DNA of 64,000 bases from contig NZ_FNDP01000003.1 of assembly GCF_900100545.1 (NCBI RefSeq), positions 1 through 64,000 on the forward strand, read 5' to 3'. Made by a program: the position numbers and the translations under genes. The notes under the pieces were generated by a model. That model was not told where the DNA came from. It ran no database searches and was given only the letters and a program-made list of their open reading frames with translations. This document shows, in pieces, positions 8,241-17,548 of this stretch (position 1 is the stretch's first letter; each line of letters starts with the position of its first letter). This stretch comes from Pseudobutyrivibrio sp. 49. GTDB taxonomy: Bacteria; Bacillota; Clostridia; Lachnospirales; Lachnospiraceae.

Positions 8241-10526
8241 CTACTGTCTGTTGTAGTTTATTAAACATCCCTTAAGGATGATTTCTCTCTCATCATCTGT
8301 GAGCTGGCCTAATGTCATTTCGAATTCCTTAAGACCATCTTCCTTAACAACATAAGCCTTGATTGACTCTGCCTTATTAACAACCGCATCCTTTATTCCA
8401 GGGATAAAGAGGAAATCAAGATTCTTGAATGGAAGCTCTCCCTCTGGAATAACAAATGGAAGCATACCCCAGTTAATAAGGTTTGAACGATATCTCTTAG
8501 TAGCATATTCGTTGGCAATATTTGCCCATCCGCCAAGCACCTTCTGGCATGATGCTGCCTGCTCTCTTGCTGAGCCATCACCTGGCTTTACAGCAAAGAT
8601 TGTTGAACCAACTCCGAAGTTGTCATGGTTGATATCTGGATATGTCTCCTTTACCTTGTGAACAATCTTCTTTAATTCTGGTACTGCATCTCCAGCACAC
8701 TCACCAGCCTCTAAAGCCTTCTGTGCTTTCTGGATATTTTTTGCTCTTCCTACGTACTCAGGATCCTTTCTTGACAATGTAAATTCTGCCAATCCAAGTG
8801 GATTAGAGCGGTAAGAAGATGTCTCTCCTGAAGGGATGAGCTCATCTGTGGTTGTAACAGGGTCGTGGATTTCTGATACAACTTGAAGGAATAAATTCTC
8901 TGGGAGAGCACTCATTTTTGGCCAATCCTTAATGTTTGGACCGAAGTGAATCTCTGTCTCAGGCTCTGCAACACCGTGTGAGTCAAATACGCGGTTTGCA
9001 TAAATTCTTCCGTCAAAGTGATATTTTGGCTTGCTGAAATCAACATCAATATCAGTAGCTGCTGTAAGATAACCCTTGTTTGCTGCTGTAGCTGCAATTG
9101 AACGAGCATCCATAAGAGCAACTGATGCAATCTGACCATTCTGAAGCTTAGAACCTTCACGGTTAGGGAAGTTTCTAGTAGAGTGGCGAATTGAGAAGCC
9201 GTTGTTAGAAGGTGTATCTCCAGCACCAAAGCAAGGACCACAGAATGCAGTCTTAACAATTGCTCCTGTGCTCATAAGGTCTGCAACTGCACCATTCTTA
9301 ACAAGCTCCATATAAATTGGAGTAGAAGCAGGATATACAGAAAGAGTAAACTCATCTGGACCAATGCTTGTTCCACGAAGAATATCTGCTGCATCGCAGA
9401 TGTTTTCAAAGCCACCACCAGCACAGCCAGCGATGATACCCTGGTCTACATATAATTTGCCATTTCTAACCTTATCCTTGAGAGAAAACTCTACCTGACC
9501 ATCAAGAGAAACCTTTGCTCTCTTCTCACAGTCATCAAGAATATCCATAAGGTTAGCGTTTAATTCCTCGATTGTGTATGTGTTGCTTGGATGGAAAGGC
9601 ATAGCAATCATAGGCTTAATCTCATCAAGATTAATCTCAATCATGCCATCATAGTAAGCAACCTGTCCTGGATTAAGCTCCTTGTACTCTTCCTTACGAC
9701 CATGAATCTCATAGAATTCCTCTGTCTTTTTATCTGTAGTCCAAATAGAGCTAAGGCAGGTTGTCTCTGTAGTCATAACATCCACGCCAATTCTGAAATC
9801 CATAGAAAGATTTGCAACACCAGGTCCTACAAACTCCATAACCTTGTTCTTTACATAGCCCTTATCGAATACCTCTCCGATAATAGCAAGAGCAACGTCC
9901 TGAGGACCCACGCCCTTTCTTGGAGTTCCTGTCATGTAAACAGCGATAACTCCTGGCATTGCGATATCATAAGTCTGATTAAGAAGCTGCTTAACAAGCT
10001 CTGGGCCACCTTCACCCATAGCCATTGTTCCAAGAGCTCCGTATCTTGTGTGTGAATCAGAGCCAAGAAGCATCTTTCCGCCACCAGCCATCATCTCTCG
10101 GGCAAACTGGTGAATAACTGCCTGATGTGGTGGAACATAGATTCCGCCGTACTTCTTAGCGCATGTGAGACCAAACATGTGGTCATCTTCATTTATAGTA
10201 CCGCCTACTGCGCAAAGTGAATTGTGACAGTTTGTAAGGCAGTATGGGATAGGAAATTTCTCAAGGCCTGAAGCTCTTGCTGTCTGAATAATTCCTACGT
10301 AGGTAATATCATGGCTAATTAGCTTATCGAACTTAATCTGAAGATTGTCCATATTACCAGAGGTATTATGATCAGCTAAGATTCCATATGCCATTGTAGC
10401 CTGATGTGCTTGGTCTTTAGTTACATCGAGGCCTGTTGCTGCTTTAATAGCGGCAGCTGCCTCATGACCGTCTTCTACGATCTGTGTGCCATTAACTAGG
10501 TAAACTCCGTTGTTGTAAAGCTTCAT
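8241..10526 (-). CDS. Aconitase-family hydratase (YbhJ-like)
   Basis: 761 residues, cytoplasmic. It has aconitase-fold features: [29 protein letters not shown] near residue 175, and [4Fe-4S]-ligand segments including [16 protein letters not shown] and a CGPC motif in [18 protein letters not shown] swivel domain follows at the C-terminus. Length and motifs fit the YbhJ-type putative hydratases better than classical AcnA/AcnB or LeuC. The first ligand segment reads GCAGGG instead of the usual GSCTNG, so substrate specificity is open. No TCA-cycle partner is adjacent; the fumarase genes are 25 kb away. It follows the coiled-coil gene by 21 bp and precedes the permease by 17 bp. Confidence 0.75.
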   Translation of the reverse strand: MKLYNNGVYLVNGTQIVEDGHEAAAAIKAATGLDVTKDQAHQATMAYGILADHNTSGNMDNLQIKFDKLISHDITYVGIIQTARASGLEKFPIPYCLTNCHNSLCAVGGTINEDDHMFGLTCAKKYGGIYVPPHQAVIHQFAREMMAGGGKMLLGSDSHTRYGALGTMAMGEGGPELVKQLLNQTYDIAMPGVIAVYMTGTPRKGVGPQDVALAIIGEVFDKGYVKNKVMEFVGPGVANLSMDFRIGVDVMTTETTCLSSIWTTDKKTEEFYEIHGRKEEYKELNPGQVAYYDGMIEINLDEIKPMIAMPFHPSNTYTIEELNANLMDILDDCEKRAKVSLDGQVEFSLKDKVRNGKLYVDQGIIAGCAGGGFENICDAADILRGTSIGPDEFTLSVYPASTPIYMELVKNGAVADLMSTGAIVKTAFCGPCFGAGDTPSNNGFSIRHSTRNFPNREGSKLQNGQIASVALMDARSIAATAANKGYLTAATDIDVDFSKPKYHFDGRIYANRVFDSHGVAEPETEIHFGPNIKDWPKMSALPENLFLQVVSEIHDPVTTTDELIPSGETSSYRSNPLGLAEFTLSRKDPEYVGRAKNIQKAQKALEAGECAGDAVPELKKIVHKVKETYPDINHDNFGVGSTIFAVKPGDGSAREQAASCQKVLGGWANIANEYATKRYRSNLINWGMLPFVIPEGELPFKNLDFLFIPGIKDAVVNKAESIKAYVVKEDGLKEFEMTLGQLTDDEREIILKGCLINYNRQ

Positions 10527-10547
10527 TCCTTATTCTCCTTTTTGTTT

Positions 10548-11312
10548 CTAGTGCTTTTTTCCAAAAAGACCTCCAAGGCCTTTTTTTCCAGGTTTCTTAT
10601 CCTCGTCTTTTGACTCTTCCTCCTGCCACTTAAAGTATTCGGCATCCAAGTCTTCAGAGGAAATCTCATTCTCCTCCCCAGATATATTACTTGCACCAAG
10701 GTCTTGGTCTTCATCTATAGCAATCCCTGCCTGTGCAAAGTATTCCTTGTTAATTCGAATCTCAGGTGCAGCATATTTTGGAGCATCAAAGTCATCCTCT
10801 GAGCCCTCCGCTTTTTCCCTGAGTAATCTCATGTTTTCTTCGTCAATAAGACGTAAGTATTTCTGTGTATCTATTAAATCATTAAGATGACCCTTAAGTT
10901 CAAGCTGATTTGTCTTAACTGCTTGAGTCTCCTCTTTAATTTTTTTGATGGTATCCTCGTATATTTTTGTGAAAGCTTCCTGAGACTCCTTTAAAGCCTC
11001 CTGAAGATTATCAAAAGCATTGTCTGTATACATGATTGAAGCGGCATAAATATCTTCAGCTTTTCTGGTAGCTTCAAAGACAATATCATCGCCCTGCTTC
11101 TGCATCTCACGATTAGCTTTATCACGGCTCTTAACGGTAAGCTCGTATTCCTCCATCATATCGTACATGCAGCTGTTTAAATCCTTAAGCAACTCCATCA
11201 TGGCATTCTTGTCCACGATAACGTTTTTTGTGCTTCCTTCATATGGCTGTGCCTTTGAAAACAACACGTGCATATCTCTTAATACTTTTTCGGTTCTGTC
11301 CTGAGCTCCCAT
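10548..11312 (-). CDS. Coiled-coil protein of unknown function (DivIVA-like layout)
   Basis: 254 residues from the chosen ATG, which has GAGGG 7 bp upstream. A longer frame to 11375 runs into the SRP RNA gene and is rejected. Residues 30-175 are almost entirely helical coiled coil (LLKDLNSCMYDMMEEYELTVKSRD and onward). Residues 176-240 are acidic and disordered. The end is basic and glycine-rich (KKGLGGLFGKKH). The architecture resembles DivIVA/GpsB-type cytoskeletal proteins, but no convincing DivIVA N-terminal signature is visible, so I do not name it. It lies directly downstream of the SRP RNA terminator and upstream of the hydratase. Confidence 0.6.
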   Translation of the reverse strand: MGAQDRTEKVLRDMHVLFSKAQPYEGSTKNVIVDKNAMMELLKDLNSCMYDMMEEYELTVKSRDKANREMQKQGDDIVFEATRKAEDIYAASIMYTDNAFDNLQEALKESQEAFTKIYEDTIKKIKEETQAVKTNQLELKGHLNDLIDTQKYLRLIDEENMRLLREKAEGSEDDFDAPKYAAPEIRINKEYFAQAGIAIDEDQDLGASNISGEENEISSEDLDAEYFKWQEEESKDEDKKPGKKGLGGLFGKKH

Positions 11313-11343
11313 ATTTTTCCCTCGAAATTTTAAAAAATTATAT

Positions 11344-11555
11344 AAAAATACCGAGCCGCTACTCATAGATATCAATTGGTAGCCACCCTGAGGGCACTCC
11401 CTCCAGGCAACCCCGCGTCAGATGAGCGGGCCTACTTAGTGCTGCTGCATTCCTGCCCTGACACGATTCATAGGTGCCCATTACGCAGGACCCAAAGATC
11501 AGCATACCACCAAGGTAGCCGCCAAATGATATCTATATTTTGCTATGCTCGGAGC
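11344..11555 (-). ncRNA. ffs: Signal recognition particle RNA
   Basis: Read on the minus strand, the S-domain apical hairpin is clear: TCAGG, then GCA-GGAA-TGC (a GGAA tetraloop on a 3-bp stem), then AGCAGC, matching the SRP54-binding helix 8 consensus. Long complementary arms flank it (GATATCA-TTGG with CCAATTGATATC; GGCTACC with GGTGGCTACC). The ends close with CCGAGC/GCTCGG followed by a T run. At roughly 210 nt it is longer than the 4.5S type and shorter than the 270-nt Bacillus RNA. It pairs with Ffh to target membrane proteins. Ends are estimated from the promoter and terminator. Confidence 0.92.
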
Positions 11556-11559
11556 CTTT

Positions 11560-11588
11560 ATTCTATGAAATAAAGGCGCTTTTGTCAA
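11560..11588 (-). promoter_or_regulatory. Promoter of the SRP RNA gene
   Basis: On the minus strand: consensus TTGACA, a 17-nt spacer, TAGAAT, starting transcription about 7 nt further at the 5' end of the SRP RNA. Confidence 0.88.
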
Positions 11589-11601
11589 CCAAATACCTTT
11601 A

Positions 11602-12141
11602 TTACATTAACTGATTTTTTTGTTCGCGAAGTTCTTCAAAGAATCTAGTCATCATTTCTTTGCATTCATCGCCTAATACATTGGTCTCTAAATCGCATAC
11701 GTGATTGAATTGATGCATCTGAAGAATGTTTAAAACTGAGCCTGCACACCCTGCCTTTGGATTCATTGCTCCAACCACTACACGTGGAATTCTAGCCTGT
11801 ACTATTGCCCCTGCACACATCTGGCATGGCTCAAGTGTAACGTATAAAGTGCAATCCTCCAGTCTCCAGTCACCTGTCTTTTTGCAGGCTTCTGAAATAG
11901 CCGCAATCTCGGCATGAGCAAGAACGCTCTTGTCTGTGTTTCTGCGATTATAGCCCCTGGCGATAATTTTATCATCCTGAACTATTACACATCCGATAGG
12001 AACCTCGTTTATGTTGTAGGCTTTCTTCGCTTCTTTGAGGGCCTGTTCCATATATTTCTCATATGTCTTTAGGTTTTTCTTTTCAAGCTTTTCTGCCTGT
12101 TTTTGTATTCGTCTCTCCTGACGCTCTTCTTTTGACATCAT
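11602..12141 (-). CDS. tadA: tRNA-specific adenosine deaminase
   Basis: 179 residues. Deaminates A34 to inosine in tRNA-Arg(ACG). The zinc deaminase motifs are complete: HAEIAAI (zinc His and catalytic Glu) and PCQMCAGAI (two zinc Cys). A basic 25-residue N-terminal extension (EERQERRIQKQAEKLEKKNLK) precedes the domain. The start is one of two adjacent ATGs behind GGAGGG. The gene is in front of the SRP RNA gene on the same strand, a neighbourhood also known in Bacillus (tadA near scr). It diverges from the NrdG-type gene across about 100 bp. Confidence 0.93.
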   Translation of the reverse strand: MMSKEERQERRIQKQAEKLEKKNLKTYEKYMEQALKEAKKAYNINEVPIGCVIVQDDKIIARGYNRRNTDKSVLAHAEIAAISEACKKTGDWRLEDCTLYVTLEPCQMCAGAIVQARIPRVVVGAMNPKAGCAGSVLNILQMHQFNHVCDLETNVLGDECKEMMTRFFEELREQKNQLM

Positions 12142-12170
12142 GGAATTTTCCCTCCTGTTTTGCTATACTT

Positions 12171-12190
12171 TTTACTATGAAAATAGTAAA
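12171..12190. repeat. Perfect inverted repeat in the divergent tadA / activase promoter region
   Basis: TTTACTAT and ATAGTAAA form perfect 8-bp arms around GAAA. It sits in the only intergenic space shared by the two divergent genes, so it is a candidate operator or hairpin. The surrounding 98 bp contain only weak promoter-like hexamers. Confidence 0.4.
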
Positions 12191-12240
12191 TTAAAAAGCT
12201 ATTTTATGTTAACACTTTTATCAATAAAAGGGAATGATTT

Positions 12241-12936
12241 ATGCTTATACTAGGCCTACAGAAAACTACTCTTTTAGATTATCCCGGCAAGGTTGCCAGC
12301 ACCATTTTCACCGGCGGATGTAATTTCAGATGTCCCTATTGTCACAACAGGGATTTGGTTGTTCCCCCACCTGATGTAATGGCGTACAGCGAAGAAGATA
12401 TATTCACTCATTTACTCCAGAAGAAAAAGGTTTTAGATGGTGTATGTATAACTGGTGGAGAACCTACCTTACATAAAGATTTACCTGAGTTTATTGCTAA
12501 AATAAAAGAGCTTGGATTACTTGTAAAGCTTGACTCCAATGGGACAAATCCACAAATGATTAAAGAGCTTGTTAAAAGCGGACTCATTGACTATGTAGCC
12601 ATGGATATAAAGCACTCAAAAGAAAAATACAATACTATAGCCTGCATGAAATCTTTTGATCTTTCTGCTATTGAGGAATCAGTAGCTTTCCTTAAGGAAG
12701 GTCATGTTGATTACGAGTTCAGAACTACCATTATGAAAGAGTGTCATACTTCTCCTGATATAAATGCCATTGGTCAATGGCTTGAAGGTGCTAAAGCCTA
12801 TTATCTTCAAAGCTACAGGGAATCTGAGCAGGTAATTAATCCTATCTTTTCACCTCATACAACAGAAACACTAAATAGCTTTGTAGAAATATTAAAACCA
12901 TACGTACCTAATACACATCTTAGAGGAATCGATTAA
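12241..12936 (+). CDS. nrdG: Anaerobic ribonucleotide reductase activating protein-type radical SAM enzyme
   Basis: 231 residues. The radical SAM cluster motif is C-NFR-C-PY-C (CxxxCxxC) at residues 27-34, within FTGGCNFRCPYCHN. SAM-binding CITGGEPTLH follows. The N-terminal GLQKTTLLDYPGKVA is characteristic of the NrdG2/YjjW-like clade (a TIGR02495-type activase). It would make the glycyl radical on class III ribonucleotide reductase NrdD or another glycyl radical enzyme. No nrdD lies nearby, so the partner is unproven. It reads head-on to replication, together with the next gene. AAGGG lies about 8 bp before ATG. Confidence 0.8.
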   Translation: MLILGLQKTTLLDYPGKVASTIFTGGCNFRCPYCHNRDLVVPPPDVMAYSEEDIFTHLLQKKKVLDGVCITGGEPTLHKDLPEFIAKIKELGLLVKLDSNGTNPQMIKELVKSGLIDYVAMDIKHSKEKYNTIACMKSFDLSAIEESVAFLKEGHVDYEFRTTIMKECHTSPDINAIGQWLEGAKAYYLQSYRESEQVINPIFSPHTTETLNSFVEILKPYVPNTHLRGID

Positions 12937-12960
12937 ATTTCTTTTAAACCTGGAGGTATT

Positions 12961-13509
12961 ATGAAATTTGAGATTGAAACTGAACGACTGTTATTAAGGG
13001 TACTAACAAAACAACAGGCAGATAAAGTTCTAGAGTTTTATTGTAGAAATCGCGATATTTTCGAGAAATACGAACCGGTTATGGGAAATGATTTTTATAC
13101 CATCCCTCATCAAAAGAAAATACTAGATTTTGAATATCAAAATATCTTAAAGCTTTCTATGCTTAGATATTGGATTTTTGAAAAATATAATCCAAATCAG
13201 ATTATAGGCACTGTAAGCTTTCGTAATATAGTCAAACCTATCTATGAAAGCTGTACGGTTGGATACAAGATGGACAGAGACCACGTTAATAAAGGCTACT
13301 GTTCAGAGGCTTTAAATGCCACTATACCTGTCCTTGCCCATGAGCTTGGAATTCATCGATTTGAGGCACTAATCCTGCCTGATAACGACCCTTCTATACA
13401 TATGGTTGAAAAACTTGGCTTCAAATATGAAGGCATCCTCCGGGATAAAATAATTATCGGCGGAGAACGCCTTGATCATTGTATGTATGCCTATCTTGCT
13501 GACAACTAA
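12961..13509 (+). CDS. GNAT family N-acetyltransferase (RimJ/RimL-like)
   Basis: 182 residues. Typical Acetyltransf_3 pattern: N-terminal ETERLLLRVL, central strand IIGTVSFRN, the acetyl-CoA region around YKMDRDHVNKGYCSEALNA, and the C-terminal HRFEALILPDNDPSIHMVEKLGFKYEGILRD. RimJ/RimL relatives acetylate protein N-termini or small molecules; the acceptor is unknown. It starts 24 bp after the activase with GGAGG close to ATG, so the two form an operon. Its stop abuts the stop of the convergent amylase gene with no spacer. Confidence 0.85.
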   Translation: MKFEIETERLLLRVLTKQQADKVLEFYCRNRDIFEKYEPVMGNDFYTIPHQKKILDFEYQNILKLSMLRYWIFEKYNPNQIIGTVSFRNIVKPIYESCTVGYKMDRDHVNKGYCSEALNATIPVLAHELGIHRFEALILPDNDPSIHMVEKLGFKYEGILRDKIIIGGERLDHCMYAYLADN

Positions 13510-14799
13510 CTATTTAAGAATTTTACTACCATGAGGAGGAAGAACCACATCGTGATGTTCACCTCTATAATCGAAGCTTAGATTCTGCTGATTTGCAGTA
13601 CTATTCAAAGCTACAATTACATATTCATCACCTAAAACTCTGGCAAAAACCAGAGTTTCATTTTTTACCTGAACTTCTTCATACAAGCCTGTTTTTAAGG
13701 CTTCTGAGCTCTTTCTCATCTCAGCCAGTGTTCTAATATGCTCAATCAAATCAGGATTCTTCATGTTATTTATATCAATAGCTGGCCTTAAAGCATAATC
13801 ACCCTGTCCTGCATTTTTATCACCTTCTATTCCAAATTCACTACCATAATAAATCGATGGAAGACCTGGCATAGTGAAAAGCAAGGTGTATACAGGGAAG
13901 ATATTTTCCTTCTCTTTTAGGAGGGTGTATATCCTGTTAACATCGTGATTATCAATAAAGTTATAGAGATATTTTCCCTGATATAGACCACCCTGTCCCC
14001 ACTGGCGCTTCATAGCATAATTAATTTCAAAGTAATTATGGTCATTATGGCTTGAGTAAATACCCTTCCAGCATTCATAGTTTGTTACCGCATCAAGCAT
14101 TTCATCATTTACATAGATATTGTAATCTCCATGAATGATTTCACCCATAAGCCAGAAGGTAGGTTTCTTCTCTTCTGTAAAAGACTTTAATCTCTTGAAA
14201 AAGTCTCTTTGAATACAATCTGCTGCATCCAAACGTAATCCATCTATGTCAAACTCATCTATCCACATTGCAACTGCATTTAACACATGGTTATTCACAG
14301 CTTCACACCAATAATTTAACTTTACCAACTCCTGAGCTCCAGCCCAGCAATCATAAGAAAAGCCATCGTTATACCAGTTATTTCCACCGAAGTTTAACCC
14401 AGAAATCCACTCTTTGTACTCTGAAGCTTCTCTTTTTTCTTTTACATCCAGGAAAGCCTTGTGTCCTCTACCAACATGGTTGAACACTCCATCCAACACT
14501 ACCTTTATACCAGCTTTGTGGCATGCCTCTACAACCTTCTTAAAATCATCATTCGTTCCAAGTCTTGAGTCCAACTTGTAATAATCAAAGGTATCGTAGC
14601 CATGAGTTCCAGATTCCCAGATAGGACCAAGATAAATCGCATTTATTCCCAAATTTGTCATATGTGGAATCCAGTCAATAAGCTGTAGAATTCTATGTCC
14701 AGCAGTCTCTTCACCCTTATTCTCTCTAGGACAATCAAATGCCCCTATAGGATAAATGTGATAAAAGATACTGTTTTTTACCCAACTAATGTCTCTCAT
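13510..14799 (-). CDS. Cytoplasmic GH13 alpha-amylase-family glycosidase
   Basis: 429 residues, no signal peptide. All four GH13 regions are present: DGVFNHVG (region I), GLRLDAADC with nucleophile Asp191, GEIIHGD with acid/base Glu220, and FIDNHDVNR with Asp286. It is compact: the barrel plus a short C-terminal beta domain. It probably cleaves intracellular maltodextrin or glycogen-derived oligosaccharides, in line with glgB nearby; exact specificity (amylase, maltogenic, cyclomaltodextrinase) cannot be told. A strong AAGGAGG precedes the ATG. Confidence 0.88.
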   Translation of the reverse strand: MRDISWVKNSIFYHIYPIGAFDCPRENKGEETAGHRILQLIDWIPHMTNLGINAIYLGPIWESGTHGYDTFDYYKLDSRLGTNDDFKKVVEACHKAGIKVVLDGVFNHVGRGHKAFLDVKEKREASEYKEWISGLNFGGNNWYNDGFSYDCWAGAQELVKLNYWCEAVNNHVLNAVAMWIDEFDIDGLRLDAADCIQRDFFKRLKSFTEEKKPTFWLMGEIIHGDYNIYVNDEMLDAVTNYECWKGIYSSHNDHNYFEINYAMKRQWGQGGLYQGKYLYNFIDNHDVNRIYTLLKEKENIFPVYTLLFTMPGLPSIYYGSEFGIEGDKNAGQGDYALRPAIDINNMKNPDLIEHIRTLAEMRKSSEALKTGLYEEVQVKNETLVFARVLGDEYVIVALNSTANQQNLSFDYRGEHHDVVLPPHGSKILK

Positions 14800-14837
14800 G
14801 GTGTCCTCCTTTAACTTTAATACTCATGTGTCCATTA

Positions 14838-14870
14838 TTTAAAAAGGCGAGACTGTCCGTCTCGCCCTTT
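14838..14870 (-). terminator. Rho-independent terminator after the YhgE/Pip locus
   Basis: On the minus strand GGCGAGAC and GTCTCGCC form an 8-bp perfect stem with a 5-nt loop, followed by TTTTT. It closes the transcript of the three-gene Pip locus just after the stop at 14873. Confidence 0.9.
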
Positions 14871-14872
14871 TG

Positions 14873-17026
14873 TTACAACAATATTCCTGATTTTTCTTTA
14901 CTAATCTCAATCTTTTCATTTAGTAATTTGAATGGGTGATAAAGTACCACGCCTATAAATACAGCTACACCTACGTAAATCAATAATGTCAGCATACAAT
15001 TCTTGTATGTGTCACCATAAAATCCACCAATGCATTCTCTTACTGCATTCATTGAATAATTAAATGGCATATATTTGTACAGCTGTTGGAATACCTTTGG
15101 AAGAACCTCTATTGGGAAGGTTCCTCCTGCTCCTGCTACCTGTATAACCATTAGTATAACAGATAATGCCTCTCCAATGTTGCCAAAAGAATATGCAAAG
15201 GAATAAAGGAGCAGTGAATATACAAAGGATGACCATGCGCATGCACACCAGAATAGCAACCTGTTTTCGCACTGGATTCCTACAAAAAGGAAGGCTCCAA
15301 GTACCGTAATCAATGTTTGTATTTGTCCTATCACACAGGTAACAAAGAATCTGCCGAAGAAGCATTCCCAGTTCTTAAGATTCCACATTCCTGTAGTATC
15401 TTTGATAGCCGTCTTAAGGATTGTAGACATAATCAGTGCTCCAACCCAAATAGAAAGGACAATATAAAATGGTGCTGTCATGGAACCATTGTTTTCCACA
15501 GGATAAACATACTCATCATTTATTTCCACAGGACTTCTTATAAAGTCTGAAAGAAGCTCTGGATCTGAAGTCAGCAGCTCCATTATTCTTGTATAAGCAT
15601 CGCTATTACTAATACCTTTAATCTCATTAATAAGATTTGAAAGCTTCCTTTCCATCTCAACAGCTTCATCTCTGGATTTTACCAGCTTACTGCTTGATTG
15701 TGAAAGAATAGCTTTATAATCCTGAAGGTTCGCTACAACTGAATCTATGCTTGATGCATTGTAATTGAGAAGCTTCTTAACCTCTGCAACAGAAGCCGAC
15801 GCTGAATCAATAGTCTTTTGAGCAGTTGGTGAAATCATAGTGCTGTAATCATTTCTAATGGTAGCAGTCTGTCCTAGGAAGCTAGAAATATCAGCAACTG
15901 TTTTTTGTCTTATCTCCTCAATATTTGCAGCACTATTGTTTTCCGCTGTAACAAATTCCTGTAAGTCTGTCCCTATCTTTATAAAATTCTCATTTGTGAC
16001 CTGAGCTGTGTTATTTACTTTTTCTGGAAGGAACTGACTATACTTGGTAATTATTCCATATGCCGTATTCCAATAGGTATTTGCTGTATTATAGAGAGCC
16101 AAGGCATTTGGACCAAGCTTTGGGTCACCGACTTTGTATCCATTAAGTCTATTATTTAAATCATTTATAGTTGCATCAACATTGTTAAGCTGATTATTAA
16201 CGTTATTAACAACCTCATCAGTCTTATTCTTAGCGTTTTGAACACTTTGTTCTAATGATGGATTCTGGGATTCTGCAGATTTCGCCATTTCCTCAGCTGT
16301 TTCAGCAATTGCTTTTGCAGATTGTGCTGCTGCCTTTCCAGCCTCAGTAACCTCCTTTGTAGAGTCCATAAGCGCTATATAAGAATCCAAAATTACGATG
16401 ATTCCATTCAAATCAGAATCTAATCTCTCTAGCTTTGTAATACCTTTTCCTGTGATATTACCCTGCTCATCTAAAGTCGCAAAATATTCACCTGCTTTAA
16501 GCAAAACCTCTGCAATTGTACCTACAAATGCGTGATCAACCTCTCTCTCGATGGTTGTCTTTACCTTTGCAGTAATCTTTGGAGCAATAGCGTTCTTTTT
16601 TTCATTCTCATAATAGATAATCTTAGGATTTTCCATGTTTCCACCTAAGAAACTTATCATATCTGCACTAAATTGCTCATCTATAACAATAGCTGCATAA
16701 TATTCGCCTGAATAAACTCCACCTACGGCTTCCTCAGCACTATCAGTAAATACCCAGCCTATAGTATCGTTTGCCTGTAGCCTGCTAATAATAATATTTC
16801 CAACATTTACCTCTGCGCTGCCTATAAGGATTCCCTGATCAGATGAAACTACAGCTACCTGCAGGTTCTTTGTTGCATCTGGTCCATATGGATCCCAGTT
16901 GGACAAAATATTAAACCATGCATACAGACAAGGGATAACTGTTAAGCCGATTATTACTACCATTGCAACTACATTAGTAGATAATCTCTTTATGTCTGAT
17001 TCTATTATTTTCAAAACATTTTTCAT
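14873..17026 (-). CDS. YhgE/Pip-domain membrane protein (second copy)
   Basis: 717 residues. The N-terminal TM helix with the family signature YAWFNILSNWDPYG is at about 20-45. A long extracytoplasmic region (50-510) is rich in helices and Asn/Ala and contains coiled-coil heptads. It ends in five or six TM helices of ABC-2 type (about 520-710), with GTFPIEVLPKVFQQLYKYMPFNYSMNAVRE. The family includes the phage infection protein Pip/YhgE. The start overlaps the preceding 162-residue gene by 4 bp, so translation is coupled. It shares architecture with the 738-residue protein at 17549, suggesting duplication and possibly a heteromer. Confidence 0.85.
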   Translation of the reverse strand: MKNVLKIIESDIKRLSTNVVAMVVIIGLTVIPCLYAWFNILSNWDPYGPDATKNLQVAVVSSDQGILIGSAEVNVGNIIISRLQANDTIGWVFTDSAEEAVGGVYSGEYYAAIVIDEQFSADMISFLGGNMENPKIIYYENEKKNAIAPKITAKVKTTIEREVDHAFVGTIAEVLLKAGEYFATLDEQGNITGKGITKLERLDSDLNGIIVILDSYIALMDSTKEVTEAGKAAAQSAKAIAETAEEMAKSAESQNPSLEQSVQNAKNKTDEVVNNVNNQLNNVDATINDLNNRLNGYKVGDPKLGPNALALYNTANTYWNTAYGIITKYSQFLPEKVNNTAQVTNENFIKIGTDLQEFVTAENNSAANIEEIRQKTVADISSFLGQTATIRNDYSTMISPTAQKTIDSASASVAEVKKLLNYNASSIDSVVANLQDYKAILSQSSSKLVKSRDEAVEMERKLSNLINEIKGISNSDAYTRIMELLTSDPELLSDFIRSPVEINDEYVYPVENNGSMTAPFYIVLSIWVGALIMSTILKTAIKDTTGMWNLKNWECFFGRFFVTCVIGQIQTLITVLGAFLFVGIQCENRLLFWCACAWSSFVYSLLLYSFAYSFGNIGEALSVILMVIQVAGAGGTFPIEVLPKVFQQLYKYMPFNYSMNAVRECIGGFYGDTYKNCMLTLLIYVGVAVFIGVVLYHPFKLLNEKIEISKEKSGILL

Positions 17027-17511
17027 TTCTTAAGCTTTTCTCCCACTGACTGTATATCTCTTCTAATTTCTTTTTTTATCTCATTCTTTTCTTTTCTAAT
17101 TTCTTCTTTTTCTTTCTTTATCTCTTGTCTGATTTCTCGCTTCTTTTCCTTGATATCCTGAACCATTTCTTTTCTGGCATTGTTGATATCATCTAAGCCT
17201 TGAACTACTTCGTTTCCGATAAGTGCGTTAGTCTCATCTTCATCCATAATTCCAAATTCTTTTAATCTTTCTTGAAGCTTAAAGTCCATATATTCTATAT
17301 ACAAAAGATAGAATGATATACCAAATAAAGATACTATCCATAAAACCAAAAATACCAGCTTAGAGCGATTGCTTATAAAGCTAATAACTAAGAAAACCAA
17401 TGGTAATAGGATGTTAACCTTAAGGCCTACTCGTATTTTCTTTTGATTATCTAAGTGTACTTTTTGCTGCAACTCAAAGAAGCGGTCGTACATTTCTTCC
17501 TTTTGATTCAT
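17023..17511 (-). CDS. Small two-TM protein with a Lys/Glu coiled-coil tail
   Basis: 162 residues. Two adjacent hydrophobic segments (about 28-48 and 52-70) form a hairpin. Residues 105-158 are a charged coiled coil (KEMVQDIKEKKREIRQ and similar heptads). No enzyme motif. It lies between two YhgE/Pip genes, 37 bp after the first and overlapping the second by 4 bp, so it is probably a subunit or regulator of that complex. I do not recognise a named family. Confidence 0.6.
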   Translation of the reverse strand: MNQKEEMYDRFFELQQKVHLDNQKKIRVGLKVNILLPLVFLVISFISNRSKLVFLVLWIVSLFGISFYLLYIEYMDFKLQERLKEFGIMDEDETNALIGNEVVQGLDDINNARKEMVQDIKEKKREIRQEIKKEKEEIRKEKNEIKKEIRRDIQSVGEKLKK

Positions 17512-17548
17512 AATACCTCCCAGGGCAATTCTAATAAATACTGATAAA

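Noticed and set aside
11376-11573. Plus-strand 65-codon open frame
   Set aside because: It lies wholly across the SRP RNA gene on the other strand, has no ribosome site and no family resemblance.
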